Source: Adiantum capillus-veneris (lineage: Eukaryota > Streptophyta > Polypodiopsida > Polypodiales > Pteridaceae). From it: a DNA stretch of 64,000 bases. The stretch spans positions 82,751,340 to 82,815,339 of the forward strand of contig CM043971.1 of assembly GCA_014529385.2 (NCBI GenBank), written 5' to 3'. Below the pieces are notes generated by a model, which was not told the DNA's origin, ran no database searches, and saw only the letters and a list, made by a program, of their open reading frames with translations. The translations under genes and the position numbers were made by a program. Shown here piece after piece: positions 32,324 through 44,143 of this stretch (position 1 is the stretch's first letter; each line of letters starts with the position of its first letter).

Positions 32324-32515
32324 TGAAGGAGTACCAGCGGAAGTGCGACGCGAGAGAGAGTGCGAGAAGAAGAGCACGACGATATGGTGAACTCGCTCTA
32401 CTGTAATGTGTAGAGCATAGTGAGTTCTTATTAGGTTTTTACAAAAGAATATGTGTACATACCTGGCGGCCCGCCCACTTACCTGGGCGACCACATTGGG
32501 CTTTATACCCCAACA
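32324..32515 (-). repeat. 5' LTR of Copia-3
   Basis: 192 bp partner of 26966-27157, followed by GTGCA. Confidence 0.95.
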
Positions 32516-33805
32516 GTGCAATGAAGATGAAAGCTTCATGCAATAAGCAATATACTTAGCAAACACAACTTTAATTATCCCCGTTCTCAGACCCAAGACC
32601 TCACACACCTTCGAAGATGGTGAGAGCTAGCAAGGTATGAGAGTAGATTGAGAGGAAGAAGGAGTATCTTACGAGAAAGATGTACATCTCCTCACATAAT
32701 CACTCATATTAGCATAACTTAGCTTAGTAATTAGCTTGGTAGAGTAGCTGAGCATGCATTGAAGCTTGGCTCTTGGTTGGATTTGCATCCACATGCCAAG
32801 AGTGTGTTGATGTAGGCTTCTATCTCACAAGCTTGGAGTAGGTGATGAGCTCTCCATTAAATCTTGGGAAGAGATAGTCTTCTCTTTCTTCACACATGAG
32901 ATTGTGTGAGTGTGTGTGTGATAATGCCTTGCAAAAATCAGCCCCCTCTCTCTCTCTCTTGGGCGAGCCCTCTTGCTATTTGCTCTTCCTGAGCCCTCAT
33001 TGGCTCTCCCCAAGTCAAGCCAATGACTATTAAGCAGCATAAGTGATAGCCTTCTGACATGTGTCCCCCTTTCCCCTTTTGTGAGAGCTTTAGGTAATTA
33101 AATAATTAAACTAAACTCTCATTGGACCCCTTTGCCTCTTGGCCAATAGGAATCAGGCAAGCCATTGGGCTCTTGAATGCTCATTGGACCCCTTGTGAGA
33201 CTGCCCAACAATCTTCTAGGAGACTTAATTCTCATTGGTTTCTTTTATTAAATGTTTTTAAATTAGTTAAACTAGATTTACTCTAGCCTAATTCTCATTG
33301 GTCCACCTCCAAGGCCATCCAATAGGAATTGGGCACACCTTGTGGGCATCTGGGCTAGGGAGCTGACATGTGTCCCTAATTCCCTTTGTGTAAAGGGAGC
33401 CTGTGTGTGTGTGTGTGTGTGTGTGTGAATTTCTCTCTCATCCCCTACTCCCAAGGTCGCCCCCTCCTATGTAGGGATTTGAAAAGACTTTTTGGTCACA
33501 CACAAAGTATCCAATTTCCCCTAGGGTTGACCTTTGGACACAACCTTTGAATTTTGGAACCTTAGCATTTTGGAAGTCTTAATGGGCTGAACCTTAGGGT
33601 CTTTTTAGCCCATTGTTGCACATGGCTCTTTTGCAGATGGCCCCCCCTTTGGATCCCTATTTTCCCTCCTTTGGATCCCTACTGTGGCCGGTCTGCTGGC
33701 TTAACCAATATTCTAGCTTTTTCTCCCTTGGCACTTCCCCACATTAAATGATCAGTTTAATATGAGAAAATCATTTAGGAGAATTAGATATTGATTATTA
33801 TGACA

Positions 33806-35438
33806 CAAATCACTGTGCACTAAGTCTAGGGGTTTTCCTAGTTTCTTGTTCAATGGCGAAGATGTCGACCTAATATGTTTGCTGTATAGACAATGCTCGT
33901 ACAATGGAAAGTCCATGTAATCTAACACATGTAAGTAGCCAAAACGTTGAAGTGTTTTCATTCCCTTTTGGCTAATATGCCCTAGCCGGCTATGCCACAA
34001 CTCAGTAGACGACATCTCGGCAACATAGATAGAGTGTTCGTCGACACTTGAAACAAACATAGAGTACATGGATCCGTTTTTATGACCTTTCATCATGACA
34101 AGGTTGTTCTTGTGGATCAGCCAAGAACGATTACCAAAAACTGTAGTGTAGCCAAGATCATCCAATTGCCCTATAGAAAGCAAGCTCTTTGTAAGCTTGG
34201 GCACATGTTTGACATTCTGCAACACAAAAGGAGTGCCATTATGCATCTGAAGTTTCACATCACCAATGCCAATAGTGTCAAGCTCATAGGAATCACCAAG
34301 CTTGACTATGCCATGCATGGATGCATAAGAGGAAAACCACCATCTATGCGGTGTGACAGGAAAATTTGCACCAAAATCAAGAATCCAATTCTATGCATAA
34401 CCCTCATCCTGTGCAACCAAAGCGTTTGGAGTGAGATCTGAAGTGAAAATGAGAACATCTGAGGGATCTGTTGTCACCTTTGCATGAATCTCTGTTGGTA
34501 TAATGTTCATCACTGGAGGAGGAGCATCCTCTACTGCAATGGTATGTATGGGATACTCAACCACATTGATCTCCTCAATCTTTACCGTACTTTTGCCTTG
34601 CCAAAATTATCTTTTTGCATGTTTTTTTGATCTCTTAAGAAACTGCAACAATCCTTTTTGTAATGGCCCTTCTTATGGCAATAGTAACACTCGAAATTTT
34701 TAGTACTGCTGTCTCTACTTGAGTTCCTGTGTTTGCTAGGACTACGAGATTTTGCTCTCTACTTTGCTTTTGTATTTGTTCCTGTCATGGCCTCTTGCCT
34801 TCGTTGAACTGCTAGCCATGTATGAATCTCCATGACTAGCACCGTTGAGAGATTTATGTCGAATTTCTTCACTGAGCAAGGCATTTTTGACATCATTGAA
34901 CACTAACTTGTGACGTGATTGAACACTAACTTGCCATTCAAAGCCGAATTGCTTATGGCTATGCAAAATATGTCCCATGAACTGGGTAGACAACATAACA
35001 AGAATATAGACTTGAGTTCGTTGTCAAACTCCTTAAAGCCTTGAGATATCAACTGGCTAAAGAAGGAGTTGAACTCATTTAAGCGACTAGAAACTATGCT
35101 ACCTTCTTTCATGTTGAGCTTCATAAGCTTTTTCACGTGAAAAACTTTGTTGGATGCACTTTTGCTCTTCCATGCTAAACATAAGCTATCCCAAAGTTCC
35201 TTGGTTATTGTCTTCCCTATGATAGTGAAGAACACTGACTCGGCTAGATGTAGACGTATCGTAGACATGGCTCTTGCATAAAAAATATGCCACTTACGTA
35301 TAGTCATCATCCTCTGCACACTCTTTCAACGGATAGGCCTTTGTTGGTCAAAACATCTTTCATGCGCTCTTTCCACATGGTGAAGTTGCTGCCATTGAAC
35401 TTGAGAATGAAATACTCCTTTTTTGAAGAAGAAGCCAT
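33806..35438 (-). pseudogene. Copia-2 Gag, protease and integrase N-terminus
   Basis: The start ATG (MASSSKKEYFILKFNGSNFTMWKE) is at 35438. The capsid (LHLAESVFFTIIGK.ITKELWDSL, MKLNMKEGSIVSSRLNEFNSFFSQL) spans 34903-35319. A sound knuckle CYYCHKKGHYKKDC lies near 34640-34690. The protease strand reads WILDFGANFPVTP near 34370-34395, so the canonical D-S/T-G has become D-F-G. The integrase zinc region (LWHSRLGHISQKGMKTL, YEHCLYSKH) runs to HSDLC, where the family-L LTR is inserted. Confidence 0.85.
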
Positions 35439-37250
35439 CACTGACAAGAGGGTTTGAGAGGTGCCAAACTATGGCGAGAAGCTATAGAAATTTGGGCAGA
35501 GTAACCTTTGTATCAAGAGTAAAATCTCAACCAAAATAGGCTCAAAGGTGCCAACAATGAAAGTCACGACTCGCGGGAAGGAAATCTGGCAGAGTCTCCT
35601 TTGTATGAGGAGTCAAAAATCAACTCAAAATATGCATAAATGTGCCAACTGCACTAACTAGGCATCACAAAATTGATACTTTCATTACCAATGTGATCGC
35701 CTACTCGGCGTCAAAAGCATATGAAACCATCCAGATACATTTCCTATGGCGAGGGTATCGAAAGTGGGGAACTCCAGCTACCTATATCACCGAAGGTGTC
35801 TCAACCACCCTAGCTCAAAGAAAACCTCACGTGATCAACCCTAAAGGCTAATGTAGACACAAATGGACTAGCCACGGTCTCAAAAAGGGATCTACCAATC
35901 CGAGTCTCAGAAACGGCCAAGAAAAACTGCCAAACTAGCCAAAAAATGGCTCCACATGTAGTACAATCGACAGTGTCTACAACTCAATGTACTTGAGGTA
36001 ACCGCGCTCAAACAGGCGCCAAGAACTGTTGCATGCAGTAAAAGTGATCCCTGTGTGGATATCTGCTCTCAAACGAGCTCAGTAGCACTAGATGTGCTCA
36101 TACAAAAATGCATATGTCAATGCATCTGTCCGCAGAGAAACTGTCGTCAAAAAGACTACTAAAGCACCTGTGAAAGCGTTGTGTCTAAAAACCTGGAGAA
36201 TCTATGTGTAAACCGGTTGAAAAGCCTCCTATAACCTGTAACCTGCGTGTTGGTGTAGGTATGTGCCGATTTATGCCGTCGGGCAAAAATATGCTAGTTG
36301 AATAGCCGCCAAAGGTGTCGTAGTCGAAAATCGTGCCGTAGAGCGATATTAGTGTGCTCAGTGCCGATGCCGAGTGTCACTCCTCTATGGTAGAGGCACC
36401 TCACCCGTGTGTGTGGTGAGCACAACTGTTGATTGTAGGGAAAAGTTGTCTATGTGAAACCGATGTTAGGTCGAATATCAAGAAATCCACCTCAATGTGT
36501 AGGGATGTCGAGCCGGTGTGCTAGAAATGGTGTCGAGACGTCAAGGTCATCGAGAGTCTGAGTCGACGCCGAAAGATGAAATTAATGTTGTCTTCCTCCG
36601 CCGGACGGAAGTGGCTAGCCAAGTAGCCGTAGATGCCTATGATCAATGCCGATGTTGAGCCGTAGAGAACGAGCCGGATCGGTGTTGAAATCGATGTCGA
36701 AACGGCTAATTGTTGATGCTCAAGGCTAAGGCCAAGTCGATGCAAAATGTCGAGAAGATTACTAAAAAACCAAGCCGCTAAGTCAGTGTCAAAGACTGAT
36801 GCCAAAGCCGCCTCCCACCGTTAGACGAGAGTCTTCGATGCCGAGGAGAAGGCCAAAAAATTGGGCGAAACGGGCCATCTTTGGGCTTCTCAGCAAAGCT
36901 CGCTCTCACTCTCACTCTTTCTCTTCTCGCTCGCTCTCTGTCTCTGTCTCTCAAGGTTAGTTTCTCTACTCAAGATGCCCGTTTGTGAGCGGTCGAGAGA
37001 TCAGAGAGTTGGAGGATCGAAGGGTTGAGGGCTAGCTCTCTCTCCCTCATCTGCTATCTCAAGCTGGGTCCCTCTCCTCAAGCTCAATCACTGTGCAACT
37101 CGAGCTGTTAGGGATCGGGGGGAGGGTTAGTTGGAGCTATCGCGAGATTGCACCCTTGCACACATCAAGGTTTGTTTTTTTAAAAAAAGCTCAGACTTAT
37201 GTCTATTATTGGTGATTGATTGAGATCCGAGAGGGAAGTAAGTGTGTGTG

Positions 37251-37287
<37 letters not shown>

Positions 37288-37862
37288 AAGCTCACGATGA
37301 TGACCAGCGATTGCTCATGGGCCTGTTCTCACAATCTCATTGCAAGTTCACGCTGCTGCCTGAGTGTTGCTACCTCTGCAAGCTCGCTATGCTTCGACTG
37401 TCTATGCTTGAGAGACACCAATTTGCAGCCTTGGTACTCCTTTGCATTCCCCCAATTGCCTGCTCGACCGCTTGTGGCTGCTCCAAGTATCAAGCTCAAT
37501 CGACCCAATTCTTGAATACTCCTCTTCGATTTTGATCGACTGCGGCTCTCTCAAGCCTTGCTTGTCTGAGACATTGTGTGTGATTTGGTCTCTGCCCAAA
37601 GTGTCACTGCTCAATGTCGGCTTGTTTCTCCAAGCCTTGCAACTCCAGGCCCAATTTGCTTGCAAATTCCCCCTTTGCTCGACCTGCTGGCCTTCAACTG
37701 CTCACGGCGCTTCAATTCTCCCTTGCTTAAGCCTTCCAAGCCTTGGTTCAATGGATTGCCCGATTCTTCCTTTTTTATGTAGAGCTTGCCAAAGCTATCC
37801 AAATCCTGATAGGGGTTGCTGCACATGCGGGGTGTAGCCGGGGCTCGAGATCCCTGCTCCTG
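35439..37862 (-). other. Copia-2 5' leader, unusually long
   Basis: About 2.4 kb with no gene. It holds two leader-motif copies near the gag end, a C/T-rich stretch at about 36895-36950 and a (GT)n tract at 37243-37284. Leaders of this Copia type are usually near 1 kb (Copia-3 has 1.08 kb), so there may be an unrecognised insertion in 36900-37860. Confidence 0.55.
35488..35605 (-). promoter_or_regulatory. Copia leader motif, two copies (Copia-2)
   Basis: On the plus strand AAATTTGGGCAGAGTAACCT then TTGTA (35488-35512) and GAAATCTGGCAGAGTCTCCT then TTGTA (35581-35605). The first begins 50 bases upstream of the gag ATG; the two are 93 bp apart, much like the pair in Copia-3. Confidence 0.7.
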
Positions 37863-37863
37863 G

Positions 37864-38071
37864 GCTCTGATACCCATTGATGGTGCTGATACGGAGTGTG
37901 CAAGAGAGGGAAGAAGAGAATTGGGGAAGGGGATGAAGCACAGCCAGGGAGTTGGGTTAGTGGAGAGGAAAGTGAGAGAGAGTCAACTCTCTCAGTTTCT
38001 CTCCCTATATTGAGTAGGGGAAAATAAGAGTAAGGGTGGTTTCCCACGGCCACCTGGCCTACATCCCAATA
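37864..38071 (-). repeat. Copia-2 5' LTR with primer site
   Basis: The complement of a tRNA-Met site with one extra base (GCTCTGATACCCA, 37864-37876) is followed at 37879 by TGATGGTGCTGATACGG. The LTR runs to CATCCCAATA at about 38071, 193 bp, so the 5' end in element sense is TATTGGGATG and not TGTTGGGG. A TATATTG block lies near 38008-38015 and the CACCTGGCC block near the end recalls the other Copia LTRs. Confidence 0.65.
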
Positions 38072-38540
38072 GCTACCGCGGATGCTTTGTTTTCACATAG
38101 AGACGACATTTGCCAAAAACTTTGTGTCAACTTGATTGTGTCGCTGCTATGCAAAAATAGAGCACTCTGAGGCATGTCCTAGTGTTCTATTTTTGCATAG
38201 CAACGACATAATAGAAAAAAACCACTAAGGATGTGTCATTGCTATGCAATTTATGTGTATTCAACAAGGCATCCGTGTACATTATGCTCGCATAAGGACG
38301 ACACACTTTAGATTTGCATTAAAAAAAATGTTCTACATAAAAAATCCAATGAAAATACGTAGCGTTGTGCTTTCTCAACAACGTTTTGAGCTTTCTTGAG
38401 CTTGATGTTCCATACAAGAATCTTGTTTTTTTGTTTCAAAGCTCACAATTTTTTAGTGAATTGTATTCATCATAGCGACAACATTACAAACAACCTCAAG
38501 CTCAGTCCGAGCCTTGAGTTGTTGAAGATTACAAATTGAA
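38072..38540. other. Foldback-bearing spacer between Copia-2 and a LINE
   Basis: No gene. It has a 27-bp inverted repeat with a 14-base loop at 38140-38207 and further copies of a CATAG.GACGAC-like word near 38095, 38195, 38292 and 38472. It may be a MITE-like element or the LINE 3' tail. Confidence 0.45.
38140..38207. repeat. 27-bp inverted repeat (hairpin)
   Basis: Left arm 38140-38166 (GTCGCTGCTATGCAAAAATA then GAGCACT) and right arm 38181-38207 are complementary at 25 of 27 positions. The loop is 14 bases. Confidence 0.85.
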
Positions 38541-41500
38541 TGTCTACAGCCTCTCACCAAGGATGATCATAACTGGCTTTACAAAGTAGTGAACTATAGT
38601 TCAACGCTTTACTTATCCCAGGTAGAAAAACGGCATGGGTAGCCCTAGACCAATCTCCTTCGTCTTGCTTGCTTCCGAGTGTATAGATCGTCACTCTGCT
38701 ATCTTGTATAATCTCTGAGAAGCTTGCCACATCAAGATCTCCTTCAAACACACGGTGGTTCCTCGCCTACCATATATGGTGAAAGAAGAAGTACCTGATA
38801 CTTTGAGTGTAGATAAGAAGAGCAGGACTTCCCATCTTTTTTCCACCAAGGAACAAATTAGTCTTGAAGAACCTGATCTGCCATGTCCTTTGGACCCACT
38901 TGCAGATTTTCCCAGCCAGGCCTCTGATTGCCTGGCATTCCATGAATAGGTGGACCGCACCTTCACTAGAAATCCTGCACCCCAAGCATGAATCGGACCC
39001 AGTTCCTCTTTGCTGGATCTTTATGCGCATCGATAGAGCACCCCACATCACCTTTCATAAAAATATCTTCATAAATCGGCCACTTTGGCTTCCAGATGTT
39101 CTCCATGACTTCCTCCCACCGTTCTTTTGGCCATTGTCTCTTCCATAATCTATTGAGGGGGCTAGACCAATTATTCCCGTGCATCAATGCATGATATATG
39201 CCTTTAGAATGGGGTTTTTAGAGAAGACTAATTCCGGGACATCTCCAGGCGTTCCACTCAATCTCGGATTCATAGATTGGCATTATCACCTTGTCAATCT
39301 CTTTCATCACTTTGTTGACTAACAATATCTCATTGCCATTTAGTCGGTAATGGGTTTCCAGAAAGTCATTGGTTTTTTAGCTCTTATTGTCACCATCCCA
39401 AAAGTTAACAAGATGATTCAGACCCTTATTATTCAATTTTCTAGCAATTTCTATCCAAGAGGGGCTTTGTGGTGGTCTTAAGACTTTAGACAGCCAAGGG
39501 GACCAGTGCAAGATAGAGTTCTTGGTTTCTTCCCCCACTCCAACACCCCAACTACTCTTTACACTTCCTCACCAGTTTTCATGAGATGCCACTCAGGCTT
39601 AGGCTAGACCACCTTAGGGCTAACAGTTTGTCGTGAAACTCTACCCCTTTCCACTTACCACCTTTCGAACCAAGTTTAGCTGCAGCTACCATATCCTTGG
39701 CCATGATAGCCCAAGCTTGGTCCTGTTTAGCCAATGAAACCATAAATTTGACGCACATGGCCTCAGCATGGGCAACTGGGTTAAGAATTTCGAGACCTCC
39801 TTGGTCCACTGGTCGTGCAACTAACTCCCATTTGGGCCACTTCCATGGCCTAGAGGTTTTTGTGTTGCTTTTCCATAAAAAAAATTTACAGGTTTTAAGA
39901 ACTCTTTCCACTTAGCCATCTTGAGAACTGGGCTGGTGAAGGCAATATAAGGGAGCATAAATGAGTGTATCACTTTAATTTGGCTCGAGAATAGGAGAAG
40001 AGCATACTCCTACCTTCTCATTTTTGTACTACATTTTCCAGAACCCAATGAAATCTTTGTTTGTGAGTTACATCCACCAAGGGGGCTCCAAGGTGCTTGA
40101 AGATATTCCCTTTTGAGACAATATCACCTATCCAGTCAGAAGGGTCAAAGGAGCCATTTTTGACAGGGATGTCAACATTCACTTCTCTATATTACACTTA
40201 GAATGTGAGGCTATGGAAAATGTTTGCACAATCTCTAGAGCTCTCCTCACTACCTGGGGGCATAGGCTTCAAGAAGAGGAGCAAGTCATCCACAAACAGT
40301 TTTGCTAGGAGATGGTCATTACCTGGTAAAGTCAAGCCTTGTAGCTCCCCTCGTGCAGCACTAGCTTTAAGCATCATGATGAGAGGATGCAATCCGATGG
40401 CAAAAAGCAAGGGAGCCAGGGGGGCATCCCTACTTAAAAGACCTTTTGACCTTGAAGGAGCCCACAATTCTTTCATTAAACAAGAGCTATGAGTGGCTGC
40501 TAGCGCCCAATTTGCGAATAAGGTGACACAAGCGAGGCCCAAAACCTAGAGCTCCCATGACAACTTCTAAGTATGACCATGCTATTCAACCATAAGCCTT
40601 GTCAAGGTCAAGTTGTAGTAGAATGCACTCTTGCTTGGTGAAGGATGCATATTCGATGCCCACCATTGCTGCCAAGATGTTGTCAGAAATGGATATTCCT
40701 TTAATAAACCCATGTTGATGGGGAGAGATGATCTTGTTGATAAGGGGGACTAGTCTGAGGGTGACCGCCTTGGCAATAAATTTTTAAGCTACTGACATCA
40801 TAGTAATAGGGCGCCAATGCTTTAGTTGAGAGCAACATACCTATTTGGGGATGGGTTTGATAAGCCCTTTCTTCACACTTGCATCCAATGATCCTTCATC
40901 AGTAATGAATCCAACTGTGTGACTGGAACGTTGAGATCATCCCAAAATTATCTAAATAATTCAACCCTCAATCCATCCCAACCACCATGGAACTTTTCCT
41001 TGCCAGGAGCTTTCAATGCTAGAGAACATTCGTCTTCAGAGAATGCCCCCTTCCCGGTGGTTGGCTTTCGATTGGGGGAACATTCTTCTTGACACTCTCA
41101 AGAAAAGTTGCTGAGATCGGGTCTCAAGTTGGCCAATAATCTGACTAAGATAGTTCAACATTAGACTAGCCATCTCATCTTGGTTTTGAACTGCATCCCC
41201 AATCTCATCATAGAGTGAGTGGATGCGGCCTCGAATCTTCTTGACTTTTAAGGCCCTAAAAAAATGTGCTTGATTAGAGGTTTCCAATTGTAAGAAGGTC
41301 TCTCTAGAGAGCAATCTCACTTTCTTGATTTCCTCAACCTGTTCATTAACCACGTTAGATTTGGCTTCAAGCCACCGCTTGTGGTCATCCACGGTAGCTA
41401 GCCCAATATCCTTTCTTGCTGCCAACCAAGCCACATCCGTTGTGAGGTGCATGAGGTGTGCCTCACTAGATTTTTTAACTCAAGGGCATGATCTTTTGAT

Positions 41501-41760
41501 TGCTTTTTGGATGCTTTGAGCGAATAGATCCCAAACATTAGCTTTATTGAGATACACATCTTTCTTGAGCTTCCCCATTGCTTTCTTGGCGAGGCTTCTA
41601 AAAAGACATTCTTTGAACTCGTTTGTCCCTGTTATAAGAAGCTTTTTCTCACGTTTCAAGGTCTTCCCCTCCCCTTTATCTTTCTGGGTTGAATGTGTAA
41701 GGGCATGTGATTCAATAGGCTTTTTTTTGAGATCACCTTCAACTCTAGCATCTGGCTACA
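38540..41760 (-). pseudogene. LINE (L1-type) reverse transcriptase remnant with zf-RVT tail
   Basis: On the minus strand: a pre-RT segment (HKRWLEAKSNVVNEQ, SNQAHFFRALKVKKIRGRIHSL, 41036-41452), RT with APLLFAIGLHPLI and the catalytic LFVDDLLLFLKP (40198-40542), a thumb region with PWKWPKWELVARPVDQGGLEI (39579-39911), then the C-terminal zinc-binding region (CLGCRISSEGAVHLFMEC, near 38930-38985). F-V-D-D replaces the usual F-A-D-D. The endonuclease is missing and the frames are broken throughout. No clear poly(A) tail is seen. Confidence 0.8.
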
Positions 41761-43140
41761 CTATTTTCGTATAGAGAGGACACAACTTTGATCTTTGATG
41801 CAACTTTTTGAGATTGTGTCATTTTCAAGTGAATGAAGAGGAGGTTTAAGATAGTGTGTTAAAGAAAAACTAAAGTGACTCTGTGGCTATATATTTATTT
41901 ATTTTAGGTATAATCTTTAGATATGGCAAGAATAGAAAAAACTACAAGAAAGGTTCCTAGAGAAGAAATCAAATCAGGAGATGTCAAAGGACTACCAGAA
42001 GATTTCAAACCAGAAGACAAAGGTAAAAGCTCTAAAGGAGATAAAGGTGGGAGCTTAAAGGGGGACAAAGGTGGGAGCTCAAAGGAGATAAAGGAGATGC
42101 ATCCTCCAAGCAATCGACCAAAAAGGGAGTTGGTATGAAACTCTCTCCTATAAAGAAAGGAAGATTATCCCAGATTATCTCATCAGCATTCCATGGTGCA
42201 TTTTTTTGACACTACTCACAACCAATTTGATGCAAGAAAAAATCTCAACCTGCCACATCATCACCCCCATTCCCATAACGATGGCGTTGTTGTTGCAAAA
42301 TGGGGTGCTATTTTTACGGGATTTGGCATGCAAAAGGAAATCGGGGAGTTCTTGGCTGGGGGGAGAGATATAGAAGGAGAGAAGCAAAGGGAGGGAGGAT
42401 ATACAAGGCAATGAAGGAGAGGTGGTTTGGGGGGAAGGAGGAGATTTCAAAGCTCGTTCTCTCATCAAAGGGAAAAAAGCAAGCTCTCTCTTGGGAGTTC
42501 TCATCACACGAGGATTTCTCTCTTGCTTGCTCTTTCTCTCAAGAAGTCATCAAAGGTTTCTCTTGATCTCTCTCACGGTGACGTTGAAGAGCAAGGAGAA
42601 GAAGGTCAACAGAGGGAAAGTTGGGCTTGTGGACTCTCTCTTTCTCTTTCGGGAATCATGCACATGGAAAATTTAAAGAGAAGAAAAGGTGCTCTCACCT
42701 AGTGGCACTCGTTCAAGGACAAAAGGGTAGGAGAAGCCTACAAGGAAGGGAGAAAGGTTTTTGTTAAAAAAGGTATTCTTGGGGATTCAAGAGCAATTGT
42801 ACATGGGAAGAGTTGTGCCGACAATTACAAGATGCGTCAACCTTGGGGATTTTTTATTAGAGTTTTGCATATTGACAAGCATACCAACGATGGCGTATGC
42901 AATTGATTTGTAATAGGAATAACAAAAATAAAAAATTGGAAGCATGTACTGGTTGCTAGCATCAATTATGTGTCATTTCTCTGTTTCTTATTGCTTTCAA
43001 CCTTAAATATGTGTTCTGATTTGTGTCCATCTTCCATAATTTCTCTTTAATCACCACTATATGCTCTTACTAACCCTTAAATATATCTATCTGCACATGT
43101 TTCTCTTGGTTTGAACCTACGTTGATTTCCCGTCTATAGC
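41761..43140. other. Unassigned segment with a Lys/Gly-rich reading frame
   Basis: Overlapping plus-strand frames at 41923-42138 and 42193-42702. The first encodes a charged peptide with KGDKGGS repeated two to three times, a local 30-bp tandem repetition (42031-42095). No homology is recognised. It could be the 5' part of the LINE on the opposite strand or a host gene fragment. Confidence 0.35.
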
Positions 43141-44143
43141 TAGAAGCCCGATGCTTTCTTAGTCGACCCTGGAGAACCATACACTTAGACATCGCTCTTG
43201 AGGAACTACGGACACAAGGAAAAAAGTAGTTAAACTTTTCATACCTAAAAATCTACAAAATTTTCAACAATTTATGTAGTTCATGGACAACATGAGTGGC
43301 ATAAGTGTTGAAGAGAGTTGGCACAATGTCTTTGTAGTAAAAGTTGAGCCTTGCCTTGGAGTTAAGTGTGCGTTCCACTCCACTACATTGGCATGGTAAT
43401 TGAGAATGAGGTAACCAACTTGAAATTCAAGTACAATTTCACTATCAAGCTTGTTTCTTATGGCTCCTTGTAACTAATAGGTCTTCTAACTCTTATAATC
43501 CACTTTAGCCCCTTCATATCACCGGACTTTCAAAAAAATTGTTCACAAAAGTATGTCAACTCTAACCTTTTGTAAGTGTGTAATAAATTTCTTAGTTTGC
43601 ACAAATTTGTAATTGATTCAATTGTCTTAGGATCCATATGAGAACCACTTTGAGACATAGTGTGACCTAGATGCTCGATTCTAGGTTGAAAGAAGGTGCT
43701 CTTATTAGGATTCAAATATAGTGTGTTCTTTCTTAGCTAATCAAATACATGTGACAAATTCTATTTATGTTCTTCCATTGAGTTACTAAATATAAGTATA
43801 TCATGGGAAAACATAATCACAAAGTATTGATAATTGATGAAAATATGGCTCATCGTATGAGTGAAAGTGGTAGATGCTTTAGTTAATCCTAATGGCATAA
43901 CAAGAAATTCATAATGCTCTAATTGTGTCCTAAATATAGTTATATAAAAATCCTCTTGTATCATTTTGACTTGATGATATTGTGGTTAAGATCAATTTTG
44001 CTAAAAATTGTATCCCAATAATAGTGATTTTCTTCAAAGCCCTATAGTCATACACATGCCAAAAGTCCCATTCTTCTGTTTGACAAGAAGTATAGGATTT
44101 GTAATGGAATTGGCCTATTTAATTTCAGAGTAGCGGAAATTAC
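43141..44143 (-). pseudogene. Gypsy-C reverse transcriptase remnant
   Basis: Reading down from 44143: NPILLVKQKNG, CMTIGL.KITII, FSKIDLN, then the frame 43964-43761 (FRTQLEHYEFLVMPLGLTKAS) and the catalytic region VIMFSHDILIFSNSMEEHK, then 43715-43530 (NPNKSTFFQPRIEHLGH). F-F-D-D has become F-S-H-D, so the enzyme is dead. Below 43530 the sequence decays; 43141-43530 is probably further pol but I cannot assign it. Confidence 0.7.

Larger units (their letters stand above)
26966..32515 (-). mobile_element. Copia-3: full-length, nearly intact Ty1/Copia element
   Basis: 5550 bp with two 192-bp LTRs (26966-27157 and 32324-32515) that differ at six bases (about 3 percent). It is flanked by GTGCA (26961-26965, 32516-32520). 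A tRNA-Met primer site and a polypurine tract (complement ACCTCCCACTT at 27158) are in place. Gag, protease, integrase, RT and RNase H are all present in order, broken by only a few stops and one frameshift. The domain wording suggests the Tork group, tentatively. It is the youngest layer of this nest. Confidence 0.95.
26651..33805. mobile_element. Family-L solo LTR (copy 1), interrupted by Copia-3
   Basis: Without Copia-3 (5550 bp) and its 5-bp duplicate, this is one 1600-bp unit with TG...CA ends (TGTAACATTTAATGG to TTATTATGACA). It is flanked by CAAAT on both sides (26646-26650, 33806-33810), in the integrase gene of Copia-2. It is about 80 percent similar by eye to 44144-45689 and to 60220-61388. 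It has no coding capacity. Open frames such as 32825-33040 are chance. The Gypsy or Copia identity of its parent element is unknown, and its strand cannot be fixed. Confidence 0.8.
24551..38071 (-). mobile_element. Copia-2: minus-strand Ty1/Copia split by nested insertions
   Basis: In element orientation: 5' LTR (38071-37879), primer site, leader (37863-35439), gag and protease (35438-33811), the insertion of a family-L LTR, then integrase, RT and part of RNase H (26650-24551). The coding sequence reads straight across the insertion: GATTTGTG...TGTGGTCC, giving SDLCGPMP of integrase, with CAAAT duplicated. The 3' end, including RNase H tail and 3' LTR, is missing. Many stops show it is the oldest layer of this nest. 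Confidence 0.85.

Noticed and set aside
37216-37877. Several overlapping Cys/Leu-rich ORFs on both strands
   Set aside because: All lie in the leader of Copia-2 around a GT microsatellite; no motif and no agreement between frames.
41036-41774. Plus-strand ORFs opposite the LINE
   Set aside because: They are shadows; the minus strand carries the recognisable LINE RT sequence.
43250-43440. Possible integrase tail of Gypsy-C on the minus strand
   Set aside because: One frame looks coding-like, but I could not match integrase C-terminal motifs with confidence.
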